A stretch of 49,016 bases of DNA from Rhodoferax sp. (GCA_030645355.1 JAUSNJ010000177.1:1-49016); one strand, 5' to 3'. Positions 1 through 9,831 are shown, counted from the stretch's first letter. The notes: generated by a model not told the origin, from the letters alone. Program-made: numbers and translations.

Positions 1-19
1 TGTATCCAGAGGCTGATTG

Positions 20-57
20 AAAAAAAGACCATTGGCCACTTGGATCAACGGTCTTTT
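20..57 (-). terminator. Rho-independent terminator downstream of tRNA-Met
   Basis: Read on the minus strand, AAAAGACCGTTG and CAATGGTCTTTT form a 12-bp stem with one G-U pair and an 11-nt loop. The second arm runs into a run of T. It lies just past the 3' CCA of the minus-strand tRNA, so it probably ends that transcript. Confidence 0.8.
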
Positions 58-63
58 CGGATT

Positions 64-140
64 TGGTGGTGATAGGTGGATTTGAACCACCGACATCAGC
101 ATTATGAATGCTGCGCTCTAACCAACTGAGCTATATCACC
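64..140 (-). tRNA. tRNA-Met (anticodon CAT)
   Basis: The minus strand gives a complete cloverleaf: acceptor GGTGATA pairs with TATCACC, the D arm carries AGCTCAGTTGGTTAGAGC, the anticodon loop is TTCATAA, the T arm carries GGTTCAAATCC, and discriminator A and CCA are encoded. The body resembles elongator tRNA-Met. A CAT anticodon can also be lysidine-modified tRNA-Ile2, but the D arm and acceptor favour Met. Confidence 0.93.
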
Positions 141-291
141 GAAGGGCACGATTATAGCCAAAAAAATTGGCCTGTGACGCGTGAATCAAGCTGGCTGGGT
201 ACTCTGCTGCGTTCGTGTCCCCCGGCCTTCGGCCTCCTCCTTGACCTCACTTCGCAGAATACCCCGTCAGCCTGATCCACGCTACCGCCGC

Positions 292-1071
292 CTATTGGTG
301 CTTGAAATCAGCCTTGCGCTTGTTGACAAAGGCGTCCATGCCCTCTTTTTGGTCCTGGGTGGCAAACAGTGCGTGGAACAGGCGGCGTTCGAACATGATG
401 CCGTCGGCCAGCGACCCTTCAAAGGCACGGTTGACCGATTCCTTGGCGGCCATGGTGGCGATCTGCGAGAAGCCGCAAATCATCAGCGCAGCGCCCAGGA
501 CCTCGTCCATCAGCTTGTCCTGCGGTACCACGCGGCTGACCAATCCGGCGCGCTCGGCCTCAATTGCGTCCATCATGCGGCCGGTCAGTGCCAGGTCCAT
601 GGCCTTGGACTTGCCCACCGCGCGGGGCAGGCGTTGCGTGCCACCGGCGCCGGGGATGATGCCAATCTTGATTTCGGGCTGGCCGAAGCGGGCATTGTCG
701 GCGGCGATGATGAAATCGCACATCATCGCCAGCTCGCAGCCGCCGCCCAGCGCAAAGCCGCTTACGGCAGCAATCACGGGCTTGCGGATGGATCGGATGG
801 TTTCCCAGTTGCGGGTGATGAAATCGCCCTTGTAGGTATCGACAAACGTGAGCTTGGCCATGGCGGCAATATCAGCACCGGCGGCAAAGGCCTTTTCGCT
901 GCCGGTGATGACCATGCAGCCAATGGCCGGATCGGCATCAAAGCCTTTGAGGGCATGGCCCAACTCGTCCATCAGCTGGTCGTTCAGCGCATTGAGCTGC
1001 TTGGGGCGGTTCAGCGTGATGATGGCGACTTGCTCGCCTTCAATCCGGGTGGTGATGCATTCGTAGTTCAT
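292..1071 (-). CDS. Enoyl-CoA hydratase (crotonase family)
   Basis: A 259-residue protein of normal length for a single-domain enoyl-CoA hydratase, which adds water across trans-2-enoyl-CoA in fatty-acid or aromatic-acid beta-oxidation in the cytoplasm. Crotonase hallmarks are visible: the oxyanion-hole segments [11 protein letters not shown] and [16 protein letters not shown], followed by the catalytic-glutamate region [23 protein letters not shown] place the start at ATG 1071 (MNYECITTR); the open frame continues upstream, but only inside the preceding peptidase gene in another frame. It lies 14 nt after the M61 peptidase stop and is probably the last gene of that minus-strand run. It resembles PaaF/FadB-type hydratases, but the exact substrate cannot be read from sequence. 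Confidence 0.93.
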   Translation of the reverse strand: MNYECITTRIEGEQVAIITLNRPKQLNALNDQLMDELGHALKGFDADPAIGCMVITGSEKAFAAGADIAAMAKLTFVDTYKGDFITRNWETIRSIRKPVIAAVSGFALGGGCELAMMCDFIIAADNARFGQPEIKIGIIPGAGGTQRLPRAVGKSKAMDLALTGRMMDAIEAERAGLVSRVVPQDKLMDEVLGAALMICGFSQIATMAAKESVNRAFEGSLADGIMFERRLFHALFATQDQKEGMDAFVNKRKADFKHQ

Positions 1072-1085
1072 GGTGGTGGGGCAGG

Positions 1086-2927
1086 TTAGAGGGGTTGGGG
1101 AGGGGAGTTCAGTTGCGGGCCCAGCCAGGCGTCTGCCCGCGCGGCGTCGCGCACCGCCAGGCGCACGGCCTGGCTGGCCTTGGGCAGGGTCAGACTGAGA
1201 GTGAGCAGACGCTTGTCGCGCGACACGATGGCGGTCACCTTCCTGGCATTGCCCGCAAACAGCGCGAAGTCGTCCAGCGTCTGCAGGCGCCAGGCGCCAT
1301 GGGCATCGGCCCCGTTGGGTTGTACGGCGATCCATTCGTCGCCACTGGCAAAGCCGGCTTTCTCGGCTACACCACCCCGCAGCACATGCTGGATGAACAG
1401 ACCACCGTTTTCCTTGACACGCAGGCCCAGCTGCTGGGCCACCTGGTCGGGTTCCAGGTGCACCTGGATGCCGTGTTGCTCCAGCAGCGCCACCGATGGC
1501 AAGTCCCTGGTGCTATGCACCCAGTGCGCCAGATCGGGCGCAAAGGAGCGCTCGCCCAACTGCTGCAAGACTGCCAACAGGTCCTGCTCCGACATCGGAC
1601 CGCCCTTGCAGCGTGCCCACAGGCCGCGCATCACCGCGTCCAGCGTGGAGCGCCCTTCAGCGCGCAGCGTCAGGTCCAGGCACAGGGCTACCAGCGAGCC
1701 CTTGGTGTAGTAGCTCACCGTGGCGTTGGGCGAGTTTTCGTCCTGGCGGTAGTACTTGATCCAGGCGTCAAAGCTGGCCTGGGCCACGCTTTGCACCTTG
1801 CGCCCCGGCGTTTGGGCCACGCCGTTGAGGGTCTTGGTGAGCAGCTTGAGGTAGGCGGCGTTGTCGATCAGCGCGGCGCGGCGCAGCAACAGGTCGTCGT
1901 AATAGCTGGTAAAGCCTTCAAAAAACCACAGCAGCTCGGTGTAGTTCTCCTGCGTGTAATCGTAGGTGGCCAGTTCTGCCGGGCGCAGGCGCTTGACGTT
2001 CCAGGTGTGGAAGTATTCGTGGCTGATCAGCCCCAGCAGCGTGAAGTAGCCCTCGGGCTGTTTGTGTGTCGTGGGTGCCAGCGTGTTGCGCGGCAGGCGC
2101 GGCAGGTCGGCGCGCTTGCAGAGCAGCGCGGTGGAGTTTTTGTGCTCCAGCCCGCCATAGCCATCGGCAACGGCATTCAGCATGAAGACATAACTTCTGA
2201 ACGGAATAGGGCTCTGGCCCTCGTCCTTCTTGCGTGTTTTGCTATGGTTTTTGATGTTGTCGCCATGCCAGAAGCGGATCTCGGCTTCACAGATGGCCTG
2301 GGTGTCGGCGAGTAGTTTGGCGCCATCAAAACTGGGCGGGGCGCCCGACACGACAAAGCGGTGCGGGATGCCGCAGGCGACAAAGCTGCCGCTCCAGAAC
2401 GGCCCCATTTCCACCGGGCAGTCGACCAGCGTGTCGTAGTTGTCCGCACGGTAGCTGCCAAAGCCGTGTTTGTTGACCTTGACCGGCTCCAGACCGGTGG
2501 CCACGGACCATTTGGCAATAGCATCGTTGCTGACCAGTTCCAGCACGTGGGCCTGGTCCTGCTGTCCGTCCACCTGCAGGCACAGGCTGGTCCCGTTGAA
2601 GAAGCCCCGCGTTGCGTCCAGCCAGGCGGTGCGCACCGAGTTGTCAAACGCGTAGACCTCGTAGCGCACTTCCAGCAGCTGCTCCGCCACGCACTCCACC
2701 ATCCAGGTGGCCTTGTCGGATTGCTGCGCCGGCACGGCCTTGGTGCCCTGCCGGCAGTGCAGGTTTTGCAGGTTCTTGGCGAATTCGCGCACCAGATAGC
2801 TGCCTGGAATCCAGACTGGCAGGCGCAATACCTGACGGGGCGCCGGTCGCGCAATCGTGAGGGTGATACCAAACAGGTGGGCGTGCAGGTTGAGCACCTC
2901 AACCCGGTAGTGGATGCCGGTTGCCAT
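1086..2927 (-). CDS. M61-family glycyl aminopeptidase with PDZ domain
   Basis: A 613-residue protein matching the M61 peptidase family (zinc metallopeptidases with a C-terminal PDZ domain). The N-terminal beta domain begins [18 protein letters not shown] and contains the typical [17 protein letters not shown] segment. The zinc site HEYFH sits in [20 protein letters not shown], with the downstream acidic ligand region [21 protein letters not shown]-like segment near residues 500-580 ([25 protein letters not shown]) is present. There is no signal peptide, so it is probably cytoplasmic. It starts 9 nt after dsbC and ends 14 nt before the enoyl-CoA hydratase, which suggests one transcript. The physiological substrate is unknown; M61 enzymes cleave N-terminal glycine or alanine. 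Confidence 0.93.
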   Translation of the reverse strand: MATGIHYRVEVLNLHAHLFGITLTIARPAPRQVLRLPVWIPGSYLVREFAKNLQNLHCRQGTKAVPAQQSDKATWMVECVAEQLLEVRYEVYAFDNSVRTAWLDATRGFFNGTSLCLQVDGQQDQAHVLELVSNDAIAKWSVATGLEPVKVNKHGFGSYRADNYDTLVDCPVEMGPFWSGSFVACGIPHRFVVSGAPPSFDGAKLLADTQAICEAEIRFWHGDNIKNHSKTRKKDEGQSPIPFRSYVFMLNAVADGYGGLEHKNSTALLCKRADLPRLPRNTLAPTTHKQPEGYFTLLGLISHEYFHTWNVKRLRPAELATYDYTQENYTELLWFFEGFTSYYDDLLLRRAALIDNAAYLKLLTKTLNGVAQTPGRKVQSVAQASFDAWIKYYRQDENSPNATVSYYTKGSLVALCLDLTLRAEGRSTLDAVMRGLWARCKGGPMSEQDLLAVLQQLGERSFAPDLAHWVHSTRDLPSVALLEQHGIQVHLEPDQVAQQLGLRVKENGGLFIQHVLRGGVAEKAGFASGDEWIAVQPNGADAHGAWRLQTLDDFALFAGNARKVTAIVSRDKRLLTLSLTLPKASQAVRLAVRDAARADAWLGPQLNSPPQPL

Positions 2928-2936
2928 ACGAACGAC

Positions 2937-3659
2937 CTAGCCCTTGGCGTCCGTCAGCATCTTTTCAACCTGCTTGGCGTCAACGGCCCCAGGCACCCGT
3001 GCGCCGTCGATAAAAATCAGGGTAGGGGTGCCAGTGATCTTGTGATTGCGGCCCAAGTCCACATTGCGCGACAGCGCTGACGTGTCACAGGCTGCCGTGG
3101 CAGCCACTGGCGGCTGGTCGCGCACCATCCAGTCCTGCCAGGCTTTCGCCTGATCTTTGGCGCACCAGATAGCCTTGGACTTTTCGCCAGAGTCTGCGCC
3201 CAGAATGGGGTACAGGAACATGTAGACGGTGACGTTGTCCACCTTCTGCAAATCGCGTTCGAAGTGCTTGCAGTAGCCGCAATTGGGGTCCTCAAACACC
3301 GCCATGCGGCGCTTGCCGTTGCCCCGTACGACGGTGAATGCGTCCTTGAACGGCAAATTGTCAAACTTGACGGCGGTGAGCTTGGCTATGCGCTCCTCGG
3401 TCAGATTGCGTTTGGCCCGCACGTCAATGATGTTGCCCTCAATCAGATAGTTGGCCTGTGCGTCCGTGTAGAAAATTTCGCTGCCATTGATGCGCAGCTC
3501 GTAGATGCCGGGAATGGCCGTCTTGCTGACTTCATCCACGGCTTTGATCAGGGGAAGCCGCTCGGCGATATTCTTGCGGATCTGCGCTTCCTGCGCCATC
3601 GTGCCGCTGCACAGCAAGACGGCGGCGCAAGCCAGCAGGGATTGGATGACGGTTTTCAT
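2937..3659 (-). CDS. dsbC: Thiol:disulfide interchange protein DsbC
   Basis: A 240-residue periplasmic disulfide isomerase. It has a clear signal peptide (MKTVIQSLLACAAVLLCSGTMAQ), then a DsbC-type dimerisation domain, then a thioredoxin-fold domain with the active site CGYC in FEDPNCGYCKHFERDL. The cis-proline loop is at GTPTLIFIDGARVPG. Length matches DsbC (about 235-240). The start ATG at 3659 overlaps the stop of the upstream UbiH-like gene in an ATGA, so the two are translationally coupled. The pair is not functionally obvious and may reflect compact packing rather than a shared pathway. Confidence 0.95.
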   Translation of the reverse strand: MKTVIQSLLACAAVLLCSGTMAQEAQIRKNIAERLPLIKAVDEVSKTAIPGIYELRINGSEIFYTDAQANYLIEGNIIDVRAKRNLTEERIAKLTAVKFDNLPFKDAFTVVRGNGKRRMAVFEDPNCGYCKHFERDLQKVDNVTVYMFLYPILGADSGEKSKAIWCAKDQAKAWQDWMVRDQPPVAATAACDTSALSRNVDLGRNHKITGTPTLIFIDGARVPGAVDAKQVEKMLTDAKG

Positions 3660-4819
3660 GTTCGCTGTTTACCTTGTGTTGGTGTCGGCTTGCCCAGCAT
3701 GCCCATGGCACGCCGCGCAACCCATTGTTTGATCGGTCCGCTGTCTTCAAATCGGTTCATGCCCCAGTTGCGCATGGCCTGCACAGCCGGATGCGGATGG
3801 GTAAACAACTGCTGTAAAGCGTCGTTGGCCTGTCCCATCACGGCAAAGTCTGCCTTGCGCGCACGCTCATACTGGCGCAGCAACCTGCTGTCTCCTACGC
3901 TGCGCCAATAGGCGCGGTGCTCCAAAACATCTACCAGTTCGGCCACATCGGCCAAACCCATGTTCAATCCCTGCCCGGCCAAAGGATGCATGTTGTGTGC
4001 CGCATCCCCGGCCAATACCCACGCTCCCTGGGGCGAACTACCACTCCACCGCCGGGCCACCGCCTGCTGCAATGGCCAGACCTTGCGAGCGCTCCCCAGC
4101 GCCAACGCGCCCAGAGCGCCATGGCTGGCTGCTTCCAGTGACTGGCAAAACCCGTCGTCAGACAGGTCTTGCAAAGATTTGGCACGCTCTGGACTGACAG
4201 ACCACACAATGGCGCACAAGTTCCCTGGTGGGCCGCCCATGGGCAGAAATGCCAGTATTTCGCCCTTGCTGAACCACTGGCGGGCGATTTGCCCGTGCGG
4301 CGTGGCGCATTGCACACGGGTTGCGAGCGCCCATTGACCATACGGCGTCACATCCCACTGGACACCCCACTCCTGCCGGGATGCACTGGCTCTTCCCTCG
4401 CACACCACCGTGAGCGTGGCCGGCTGAGGGCTGTCAAAGATCTCAATCAAGGGCTGGAACCGCACGGCCTGTGCCAATCGGGCCTCCAGTACCGGCACAT
4501 CGGCGATCCAGTTCAGGGCTTCCGATGCCGTCTCAGTGGCGTCAAACGCGACCTCGCCGCCGTCGTCCCCGTGCACTTGCATGGCCAGAACCGGCGTGGC
4601 ATCGGCTTCGTCGGGCCAGCAGCGCACAGCCTCTAGCAACTGGCGCGAGGCCAGGTTGAGCGCGTAGGCCCGCACATCGGCTTCGCCAGATGGTGGTACC
4701 GGGGCGTGCGCGTCGGCAGCTACCAGAGCCACGCGCAATTGCTTGCCGGCCAGATGCAGGGCCAGCGTGCGTCCGACGATGCCGGCGCCGCGGATGCAGA
4801 TATCAAACGGTCGTGTCAT
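3656..4819 (-). CDS. UbiH/UbiF/VisC-family FAD-dependent hydroxylase
   Basis: A 387-residue flavoprotein monooxygenase of the family that hydroxylates the ubiquinone ring. The N-terminal dinucleotide-binding motif is DICIRGAGIVGRTLALHLA, and the family's second FAD motif is seen near residue 290 in GDAAHNMHPLAGQGLNMG. I start it at ATG 4819 (MTRPFD), which puts the Rossmann strand near the N-terminus; ATG 4846 would add nine unconserved residues. The stop overlaps the dsbC start by 4 nt. Members of the family hydroxylate different ring carbons (UbiH, UbiI, UbiF, UbiM), and sequence alone does not decide which one this is. Confidence 0.88.
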   Translation of the reverse strand: MTRPFDICIRGAGIVGRTLALHLAGKQLRVALVAADAHAPVPPSGEADVRAYALNLASRQLLEAVRCWPDEADATPVLAMQVHGDDGGEVAFDATETASEALNWIADVPVLEARLAQAVRFQPLIEIFDSPQPATLTVVCEGRASASRQEWGVQWDVTPYGQWALATRVQCATPHGQIARQWFSKGEILAFLPMGGPPGNLCAIVWSVSPERAKSLQDLSDDGFCQSLEAASHGALGALALGSARKVWPLQQAVARRWSGSSPQGAWVLAGDAAHNMHPLAGQGLNMGLADVAELVDVLEHRAYWRSVGDSRLLRQYERARKADFAVMGQANDALQQLFTHPHPAVQAMRNWGMNRFEDSGPIKQWVARRAMGMLGKPTPTQGKQRT

Positions 4820-4872
4820 GCCGGGATTGTAAAAGCCGCCCACCAACGGGCGTGACTGGATGGCGTTTGCCC

Positions 4873-6630
4873 CTACGCAGGCTCGGCCTGTGTATGCATT
4901 TGGGAGGCTTCGGTCGGCAGGGCTTCGAGATAACGGATCGGCCTGCGGGTATGGGGCGACATACCCGCCATCAGGTCCCGCAGGTCGTCCAACACGCGCG
5001 CCGGCGGCACCGGATTGTCATGCAACATGACACAGGCGGCATGGAAATGCAGGGTGACTTCCGGTACCAAGCCGGGCAAGGGGATCAGTCCCGAGCCGAT
5101 CAGCTTGACCATGCGCTCGGTCAGCGCCTGGCGGGTCGCTACGCCCTCCATCAGCAATGCGAACTCCGCCGTGCCCACGCGGCCCGCGGGGTCCACGTCG
5201 CGCAGAATGCGCTGGATCTTGACCACGGCGCGCAGCAGGCATTGCTCGGCGGTGGTGTCGCTATAGGCTTGGCGGATGCGCTCATGGTTGGTGACCCGAA
5301 CCATGACCAGTGCCAGCGGCTCCCTGTGGTCGATGGCGCGCTGTACTGCAGTATCCAGATGGGTCTGAAACACCTCGGGCGTCAGCAATCCGGTCAATGC
5401 ATCCTGGGTCGGCAGGTGGTTGGCGCGAACCACCAACTCTTTGCGGTCATGGGTTAGCTGGCTCAAGGCATAGAGCAAAACCGGGACCACCATGGCAACT
5501 CCCAATGACGTCAGATAGCGCATTTGCCAGAGATTGGAAACGAGCCCAGCCGCCTCGGCGACCATGTACAGGACCGCAAGAAACAGGGGAAGCAAGGCAA
5601 ACATCAACCAGCGTGCAACGGACGACCCGTCCCGTGCGCTCAAGAAAGTGGCAATCATGCCGATCAGGGTGGCAAAAATCATGACCATCGAGCAGACCCG
5701 GTCGGCTATGAAACGGTCTGCCAAGGCATAGATGAAGACCGAGACCACGGTTCCCCAACCGACCGACGACAGGAACCGGTCGAACCGGTGGTAGTGGACG
5801 TGCAGGGCAAAGACATTGCGCACAAACAGCAGCGCGCACCCCACCGTCACCACTGGCAACACACCGGATGCGTAGTTGCCGATTTCGGGAAGTGGCGCCC
5901 ATATAAAGGCGTTCATGACACCATTGATCTGGCCTATCGTGGTGGCAATCAGGAGGCCGAACAGTGACGCCCAGCCGTCAATGGCTTTTCGGTGTTCCAC
6001 GTATCGCAGCAACGACAGGATCGCCAGGCTCAACAAGGCGCCCAGCATCAGCCCCATGCCCAACAGCTCCTGCTGGCGCTGTTTTTCCCTGTGTTGCGCA
6101 GTCGCCAGGCGAATGGGAATATCCACCTGTTTGAAATTGCGAATCTGCAGATACAGATCCTTCTGACTGCTGTCGGCCAGCGCCAGTTCGAAATCGGCAT
6201 ACAGGCCCTGCCTGGGCCATTCGGACTGGCTCACGCTGTCGCCCGCGCGCTGGGCCACCCACTGACCGGCTGCATCGGCCTGGTACAGGGTCACAGAATC
6301 CAGAAACGGAAGCGGCACATTCAGCGTCCACTGTGCGGTGTTGCCCATCGGGCGTTTGACGCTCAGCTTGATCCACAGGGTATCAAATTTGTTCAGCTGG
6401 TAGTAGTCCTCTGCCCGGTCCGATTTAAAGTTGACGGTGCCCCCCGCGACCAGCGCAATCGTGGCGTGCGAGCCCTCATCGATCCAGCTCTTGACATCGG
6501 CCCGCACCTGAACGGCTGGCACGTTGTCGTTGAGCGCGATTACCCCGTCTGCCAGTGGGTCGCTGGCCCATGCCAGGCTGCCGTACAGGCAGAAAATAGT
6601 CAGCAGAAGGCGCACCAACAGGGATGGCAT
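4873..6630 (-). CDS. 7TMR-DISM membrane sensor with degenerate GGDEF domain
   Basis: A 585-residue membrane protein. A signal peptide ([22 protein letters not shown]) leads into a periplasmic 7TMR-DISM extracellular domain (about 25-170; [27 protein letters not shown]), then about seven membrane helices (about 175-390), then a GGDEF-family domain (about 410-575, [16 protein letters not shown]). The catalytic motif reads GTAEF (486-490) instead of GGDEF, so diguanylate cyclase activity is doubtful. The product-inhibition site RxxD is kept as RDVD (477-480), exactly five residues before the motif, so c-di-GMP binding remains possible. I chose ATG 6630 because upstream sequence belongs to divergent ychF, only 31 nt away, and because the signal peptide starts there. 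It is the first gene of the minus-strand run. Confidence 0.87.
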   Translation of the reverse strand: MPSLLVRLLLTIFCLYGSLAWASDPLADGVIALNDNVPAVQVRADVKSWIDEGSHATIALVAGGTVNFKSDRAEDYYQLNKFDTLWIKLSVKRPMGNTAQWTLNVPLPFLDSVTLYQADAAGQWVAQRAGDSVSQSEWPRQGLYADFELALADSSQKDLYLQIRNFKQVDIPIRLATAQHREKQRQQELLGMGLMLGALLSLAILSLLRYVEHRKAIDGWASLFGLLIATTIGQINGVMNAFIWAPLPEIGNYASGVLPVVTVGCALLFVRNVFALHVHYHRFDRFLSSVGWGTVVSVFIYALADRFIADRVCSMVMIFATLIGMIATFLSARDGSSVARWLMFALLPLFLAVLYMVAEAAGLVSNLWQMRYLTSLGVAMVVPVLLYALSQLTHDRKELVVRANHLPTQDALTGLLTPEVFQTHLDTAVQRAIDHREPLALVMVRVTNHERIRQAYSDTTAEQCLLRAVVKIQRILRDVDPAGRVGTAEFALLMEGVATRQALTERMVKLIGSGLIPLPGLVPEVTLHFHAACVMLHDNPVPPARVLDDLRDLMAGMSPHTRRPIRYLEALPTEASQMHTQAEPA

Positions 6631-6661
6631 ACACTTGTCTCCCCCGTTTTTAGAGGTTTTT

Positions 6662-7753
6662 ATGAGTCTGAAGTGTGGCATTGTAGGCCTACCCAACGTC
6701 GGTAAATCCACGTTGTTCAACGCCCTGACCAAGGCCGGTATTGCTGCGGAGAACTACCCCTTTTGCACCATCGAGCCCAATGTGGGCATCGTCGAAGTTC
6801 CCGATCCGCGCATGGCGCAGCTGGCCGAAATCGTCAAGCCCGAGCGCATGGTTCCCGCCGTCGTGGAGTTTGTCGACATTGCCGGCCTGGTGGCCGGCGC
6901 CAGCACCGGCGAAGGCCTGGGCAACAAGTGTCTGGCCCACATCCGCGCGACCGACGCCACCATCAATGTGGTGCGCTGCTTTGAAGACGACAACGTCATC
7001 CACGTGGCCGGCAAGGTCGACCCGATTTCCGACATTGAGGTCATCCAGACCGAGCTGTGCCTGGCGGATCTGGCGGCGGCGGAGAAGGCCCTGCACCGCG
7101 TCACCAAGACCGCCCGCTCGGGTGACAAGGAGTCCATCAAACTGGTGGCGATTCTGGAGAAATGCCAGGCCGCGCTGAACGAGGCCAAGCCCGTGCGCAC
7201 GCTGGACTTCACGAAGGAAGAGCTGCCTTTGCTGCAGCAGTTTTTCTTCATCACTGCCAAGCCCGCCATGTTTGTCGCCAACGTGGCCGAAGATGGTTTT
7301 ACCAACAACCCCATGCTGGACCGTCTGACGGCCTATGCCACGGCGCAGAACGCACCGGTGGTCGCCATCAGCGCCAAGCTCGAGGCCGAAATGTCGGAAA
7401 TGAGCGACGAGGACCGCCAGATGTTCCTTGAGGAACTGGGCCAGACCGAGCCGGGCCTGAACCGGCTGATCCGCTCCGCTTACAAGTTGTTGGGTCTGCA
7501 GACCTACTTCACCGCAGGGGTCAAGGAAGTACGTGCCTGGACCATCCATGTGGGTGACACCGGGCCGCAGGCGGCTGGCGTCATCCACACCGACTTCGAG
7601 AAGGGCTACATCCGCGCCCAGACCATTGCCTTTGAGGACTTCATCACGTACAAGGGCGAGCAGGGTGCCAAGGACGCGGGCAAGATGCGCGCCGAAGGCA
7701 AGGAATACGTTGTCAAGGATGGCGACGTGATGAACTTCCTGTTCAGCTCCTGA
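6662..7753 (+). CDS. ychF: Redox-regulated/ribosome-binding ATPase YchF
   Basis: A 363-residue Obg-like P-loop protein, exactly the usual YchF length. The G1 loop is [18 protein letters not shown], the switch region has [12 protein letters not shown], and the base-recognition motif is NVAED, the NxxE type that gives YchF its ATP preference. The C-terminal TGS domain ends [12 protein letters not shown] chose ATG 6662 because it starts the conserved [17 protein letters not shown]; the longer frame runs into the divergent sensor gene. YchF binds ribosomes and the proteasome-like machinery in other organisms and is often linked to stress adaptation. The gene stands ahead of an oxidoreductase after a 10-nt gap and may be co-transcribed with it. 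Confidence 0.97.
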   Translation: MSLKCGIVGLPNVGKSTLFNALTKAGIAAENYPFCTIEPNVGIVEVPDPRMAQLAEIVKPERMVPAVVEFVDIAGLVAGASTGEGLGNKCLAHIRATDATINVVRCFEDDNVIHVAGKVDPISDIEVIQTELCLADLAAAEKALHRVTKTARSGDKESIKLVAILEKCQAALNEAKPVRTLDFTKEELPLLQQFFFITAKPAMFVANVAEDGFTNNPMLDRLTAYATAQNAPVVAISAKLEAEMSEMSDEDRQMFLEELGQTEPGLNRLIRSAYKLLGLQTYFTAGVKEVRAWTIHVGDTGPQAAGVIHTDFEKGYIRAQTIAFEDFITYKGEQGAKDAGKMRAEGKEYVVKDGDVMNFLFSS

Positions 7754-7763
7754 TGCCCCGGAA

Positions 7764-8798
7764 ATGACCACGCCGTTTGCTTGGGCGTTGGTCGGCCCGG
7801 GCAATATTGCCAACCGGTTTGCCGAAGCGGTCCGCCACCTGCCCGATGCCCAATTGGTGCGGGTCGTGGGGCGTGATCGGGAACGGGTCCAGGCGTTCGT
7901 CCAGCGTTGGAGCCAGGACGGCTGCGCTCCGATTCGCATCAGTGAATCACTGCAGGCGGTGCTGGACGACCCGCAGGTGGACGGCGTCTACATTGCCACG
8001 CCCCATGCCTTCCACGCCCAGGCCATCGCTCAGTGCCTGGCCGCTGGCAAACCGGTGCTGTGCGAAAAGCCGCTCGTGCCCAGTCTGGCCATTGCGCAAC
8101 CCTTGGTCGACCAGTCGCGCGCCAGCGGTGTCTTTTTGATGGAGGCCCTATGGTCCCGCTTCTTACCCGCCTACGACCAGGTCGGCCAGTGGCTGGTGGA
8201 GGGCGCCATTGGCCGGGTGCGGGCCATTCAGTCGACGTTTTGTTTCCCCGCGACCTTTGATCCGCAGAGCCGTTTGTTTGCACCGGAACTGGCCGGTGGC
8301 GCACTGCTGGATATAGGCATCTACAACATCAGCCTGTCGCGCTGGGTGCTCCAGATGGCGCTGGGCGAATGCCCGCCTTTGCTGCACGCTGAGGTGCAGG
8401 GCGTTTTGGCACCGACCGGCGTCGATCAGCGGGTCAGTGCGACGCTCGCGTTTGCCGATGGTGTCGTCAGCCAATGGGTCTGCGCGCTGGATGCCGTGGC
8501 CGACAACAGCCTGCAGATCCTTGGTGAGCGCGGCTGCATCCAGGTGGCGGCCAATTTCTGGGAGGCGCAGAACGCCGTGCTCAAGCGCCCCGGTCAGGTG
8601 GACCTGCATGTGTGCCGGCCCTTTGCCACCAATGGCTTTGAATATGAAATCATGGAGGCCATGCGCTGCATTCGCGAAGGTCGCTTTGAAAGCCCGCGCA
8701 TGCCCCACAGCGAGACGCTGACGACCCTCGCGTGGATGGATGCCATTCGCGCCAAACTGGGTGTGCGGTATCCGTTTGAAGCGGACGGCGGTCGCTAA
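7764..8798 (+). CDS. Gfo/Idh/MocA-family NAD(P)-dependent oxidoreductase
   Basis: A 344-residue protein with an N-terminal Rossmann fold (ALVGPGNIANRFAEAV) and the family's catalytic-lysine motif CEKPL near residue 97 (GKPVLCEKPLV). The C-terminal alpha/beta domain has the GGALLDIGIYNISLSRWVL stretch typical of the trans-1,2-dihydrobenzene-1,2-diol/glucose-fructose oxidoreductase-like branch. Members oxidise or reduce sugars, inositols and related polyols; the substrate here cannot be determined. It follows ychF by 10 nt on the same strand and ends 19 nt before the convergent GGDEF gene. Confidence 0.9.
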   Translation: MTTPFAWALVGPGNIANRFAEAVRHLPDAQLVRVVGRDRERVQAFVQRWSQDGCAPIRISESLQAVLDDPQVDGVYIATPHAFHAQAIAQCLAAGKPVLCEKPLVPSLAIAQPLVDQSRASGVFLMEALWSRFLPAYDQVGQWLVEGAIGRVRAIQSTFCFPATFDPQSRLFAPELAGGALLDIGIYNISLSRWVLQMALGECPPLLHAEVQGVLAPTGVDQRVSATLAFADGVVSQWVCALDAVADNSLQILGERGCIQVAANFWEAQNAVLKRPGQVDLHVCRPFATNGFEYEIMEAMRCIREGRFESPRMPHSETLTTLAWMDAIRAKLGVRYPFEADGGR

Positions 8799-8817
8799 GA
8801 AACGGTTGTCCATCGTG

Positions 8818-9552
8818 TTACGCGCATGAGACACCGCCATTCCAATGCAGAGCACTACGCGACGGGCCTTGGAGATGTGTGCGCAGGTCAGTGCGCGCCG
8901 CTGGGGTGTGTGCAGCGTGCGCCGCAGCTTTATTGGCATACATGGACTGGTCAGCAGCGCGCAGTGTCTGTTCCAGTTCTATGCCATCGTGTGGATAGAC
9001 AGCCTGCCCGACACTCGCACCGACCGATACGACCACGCCGTTGTCGAGTGTGATGGATTCACTGACCGCGGCTTTGACTTTTTTACACACAGGATCGGTC
9101 GCGAAAGGGCCGTTCGGGCATTCGACGATCAGGACGAATTCATCTCCCCCCAGTCGCGCAGCCGTGTCGGTAGTACGCAGCGCGACGGTGAGACGCCGTG
9201 CCACTTCGACCAGCACGGCATCTCCAGCGGCATGCCCATGGGTATCGTTGATGCGCTTGAAACCGTCCAGGTCGATCACCAGCACCGCAAATGACGCGCT
9301 GTCGCGCTTGGCCCGCGCCACTGCACACTGGAAACGGTCCTTCAGTCGCCTGCGGGTGGCCAAGCCGGTCAGGCTGTCGTGGTTGGCCAGGGCTTCCAGT
9401 TCAGCCTGTTTGGCGCGGAGTTGTTCGATGACCTGCTCCAGCGCATAGGTGCGTTGCGCCACCAGGCTCTCCAGGCGCTGTGCGCTCAACCACGCAGGAG
9501 TGGAGCGTGGGCGCAAGTGGTGTCTGGCGCGAGACGTTGCTACTTCCAGCAC
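8818..9552 (-). CDS. Soluble GGDEF diguanylate cyclase under sigma-54 promoter
   Basis: A 244-residue protein. After a short polar N-terminus and a coiled-coil linker (about 25-60, VAQRTYALEQVIEQLRAKQ) comes a complete GGDEF domain (LANHDSLTGLATRRRL onward). The active motif GGDEF is intact at 135-139, and the c-di-GMP inhibition site RTTD at 126-129 is correctly placed five residues before it, so a feedback-inhibited cyclase making c-di-GMP is expected. The start is GTG 9552, preceded by GGGAG; no ATG is available. No membrane or sensor domain precedes the linker, although this linker type usually follows a 7TM sensor, so the gene may be a truncated descendant. Its sigma-54 promoter lies at 9678-9693, giving a leader of about 115 nt. 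Confidence 0.9.
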   Translation of the reverse strand: MLEVATSRARHHLRPRSTPAWLSAQRLESLVAQRTYALEQVIEQLRAKQAELEALANHDSLTGLATRRRLKDRFQCAVARAKRDSASFAVLVIDLDGFKRINDTHGHAAGDAVLVEVARRLTVALRTTDTAARLGGDEFVLIVECPNGPFATDPVCKKVKAAVSESITLDNGVVVSVGASVGQAVYPHDGIELEQTLRAADQSMYANKAAAHAAHTPAARTDLRTHLQGPSRSALHWNGGVSCA

Positions 9553-9677
9553 AACTGACTCCCTTGCGTGGGTGGGTGGGTCACGGCGTTGACGCCGTTC
9601 TCGGTGTTGGTGCGGGAGGAAGTGGTTTTCATATTGGCTTAGGAGAAAAGATGAAAGGATGGTCAGGCCCTTTGATA

Positions 9678-9717
9678 TCCAAGATCCATGCCAAATGGAT
9701 TAGCCAATAAAATCAAC
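9678..9717 (-). promoter_or_regulatory. Sigma-54 promoter A with -43 box (GGDEF gene)
   Basis: Minus-strand TGGCATGGATCTTGGA (9693-9678) matches the sigma-54 consensus TGGCACG-N4-TTGC, with GG and G- spaced correctly for -24/-12; the inferred start of transcription is near 9667. Exactly 10 bp further upstream is GCCAATAAAATCAAC (9703-9717, plus strand), shared with three other promoters here. In this copy AATCAACAACTTA fits the IHF consensus WATCAA-N4-TTR fully. Spacing to the activator site is identical in all four copies. Confidence 0.85.
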
Positions 9718-9745
9718 AACTTACGTTGATCGCACCGAGCGCGAC

Positions 9746-9763
9746 TGTCGGTCTTTCCCGACG
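9746..9763. promoter_or_regulatory. TGTC-N10-GACG activator site A1
   Basis: The palindrome TGTCGG-N6-CCGACG begins 53 bp from the -24 end of promoter A and is centred near -87 of the inferred start. It matches the GlrR/QseF site TGTC-N10-GACA except for the final base. It is probably bound by the GlrR-like regulator encoded at 11840-13186. Confidence 0.78.
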
Positions 9764-9813
9764 AAGAATTTGCGGGATGGGGCACACCGCTAAGGAAAAC
9801 GGGTGTGTACCGC

Positions 9814-9831
9814 TGTCCGCGAAAGCAGACA
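9814..9831. promoter_or_regulatory. TGTC-N10-GACA activator site A2
   Basis: A second, perfect TGTC-N10-GACA palindrome (inner bases CGCGAAAGCA) lies 68 bp beyond site A1, centred near -155. Paired sites are normal for sigma-54 activators that bind as oligomers. A comparable second site occurs at promoter D. Confidence 0.75.

Noticed and set aside
181..1089. Long plus-strand frame opposite the enoyl-CoA hydratase
   Set aside because: It is the antisense shadow of a conserved gene; its product has no recognisable features.
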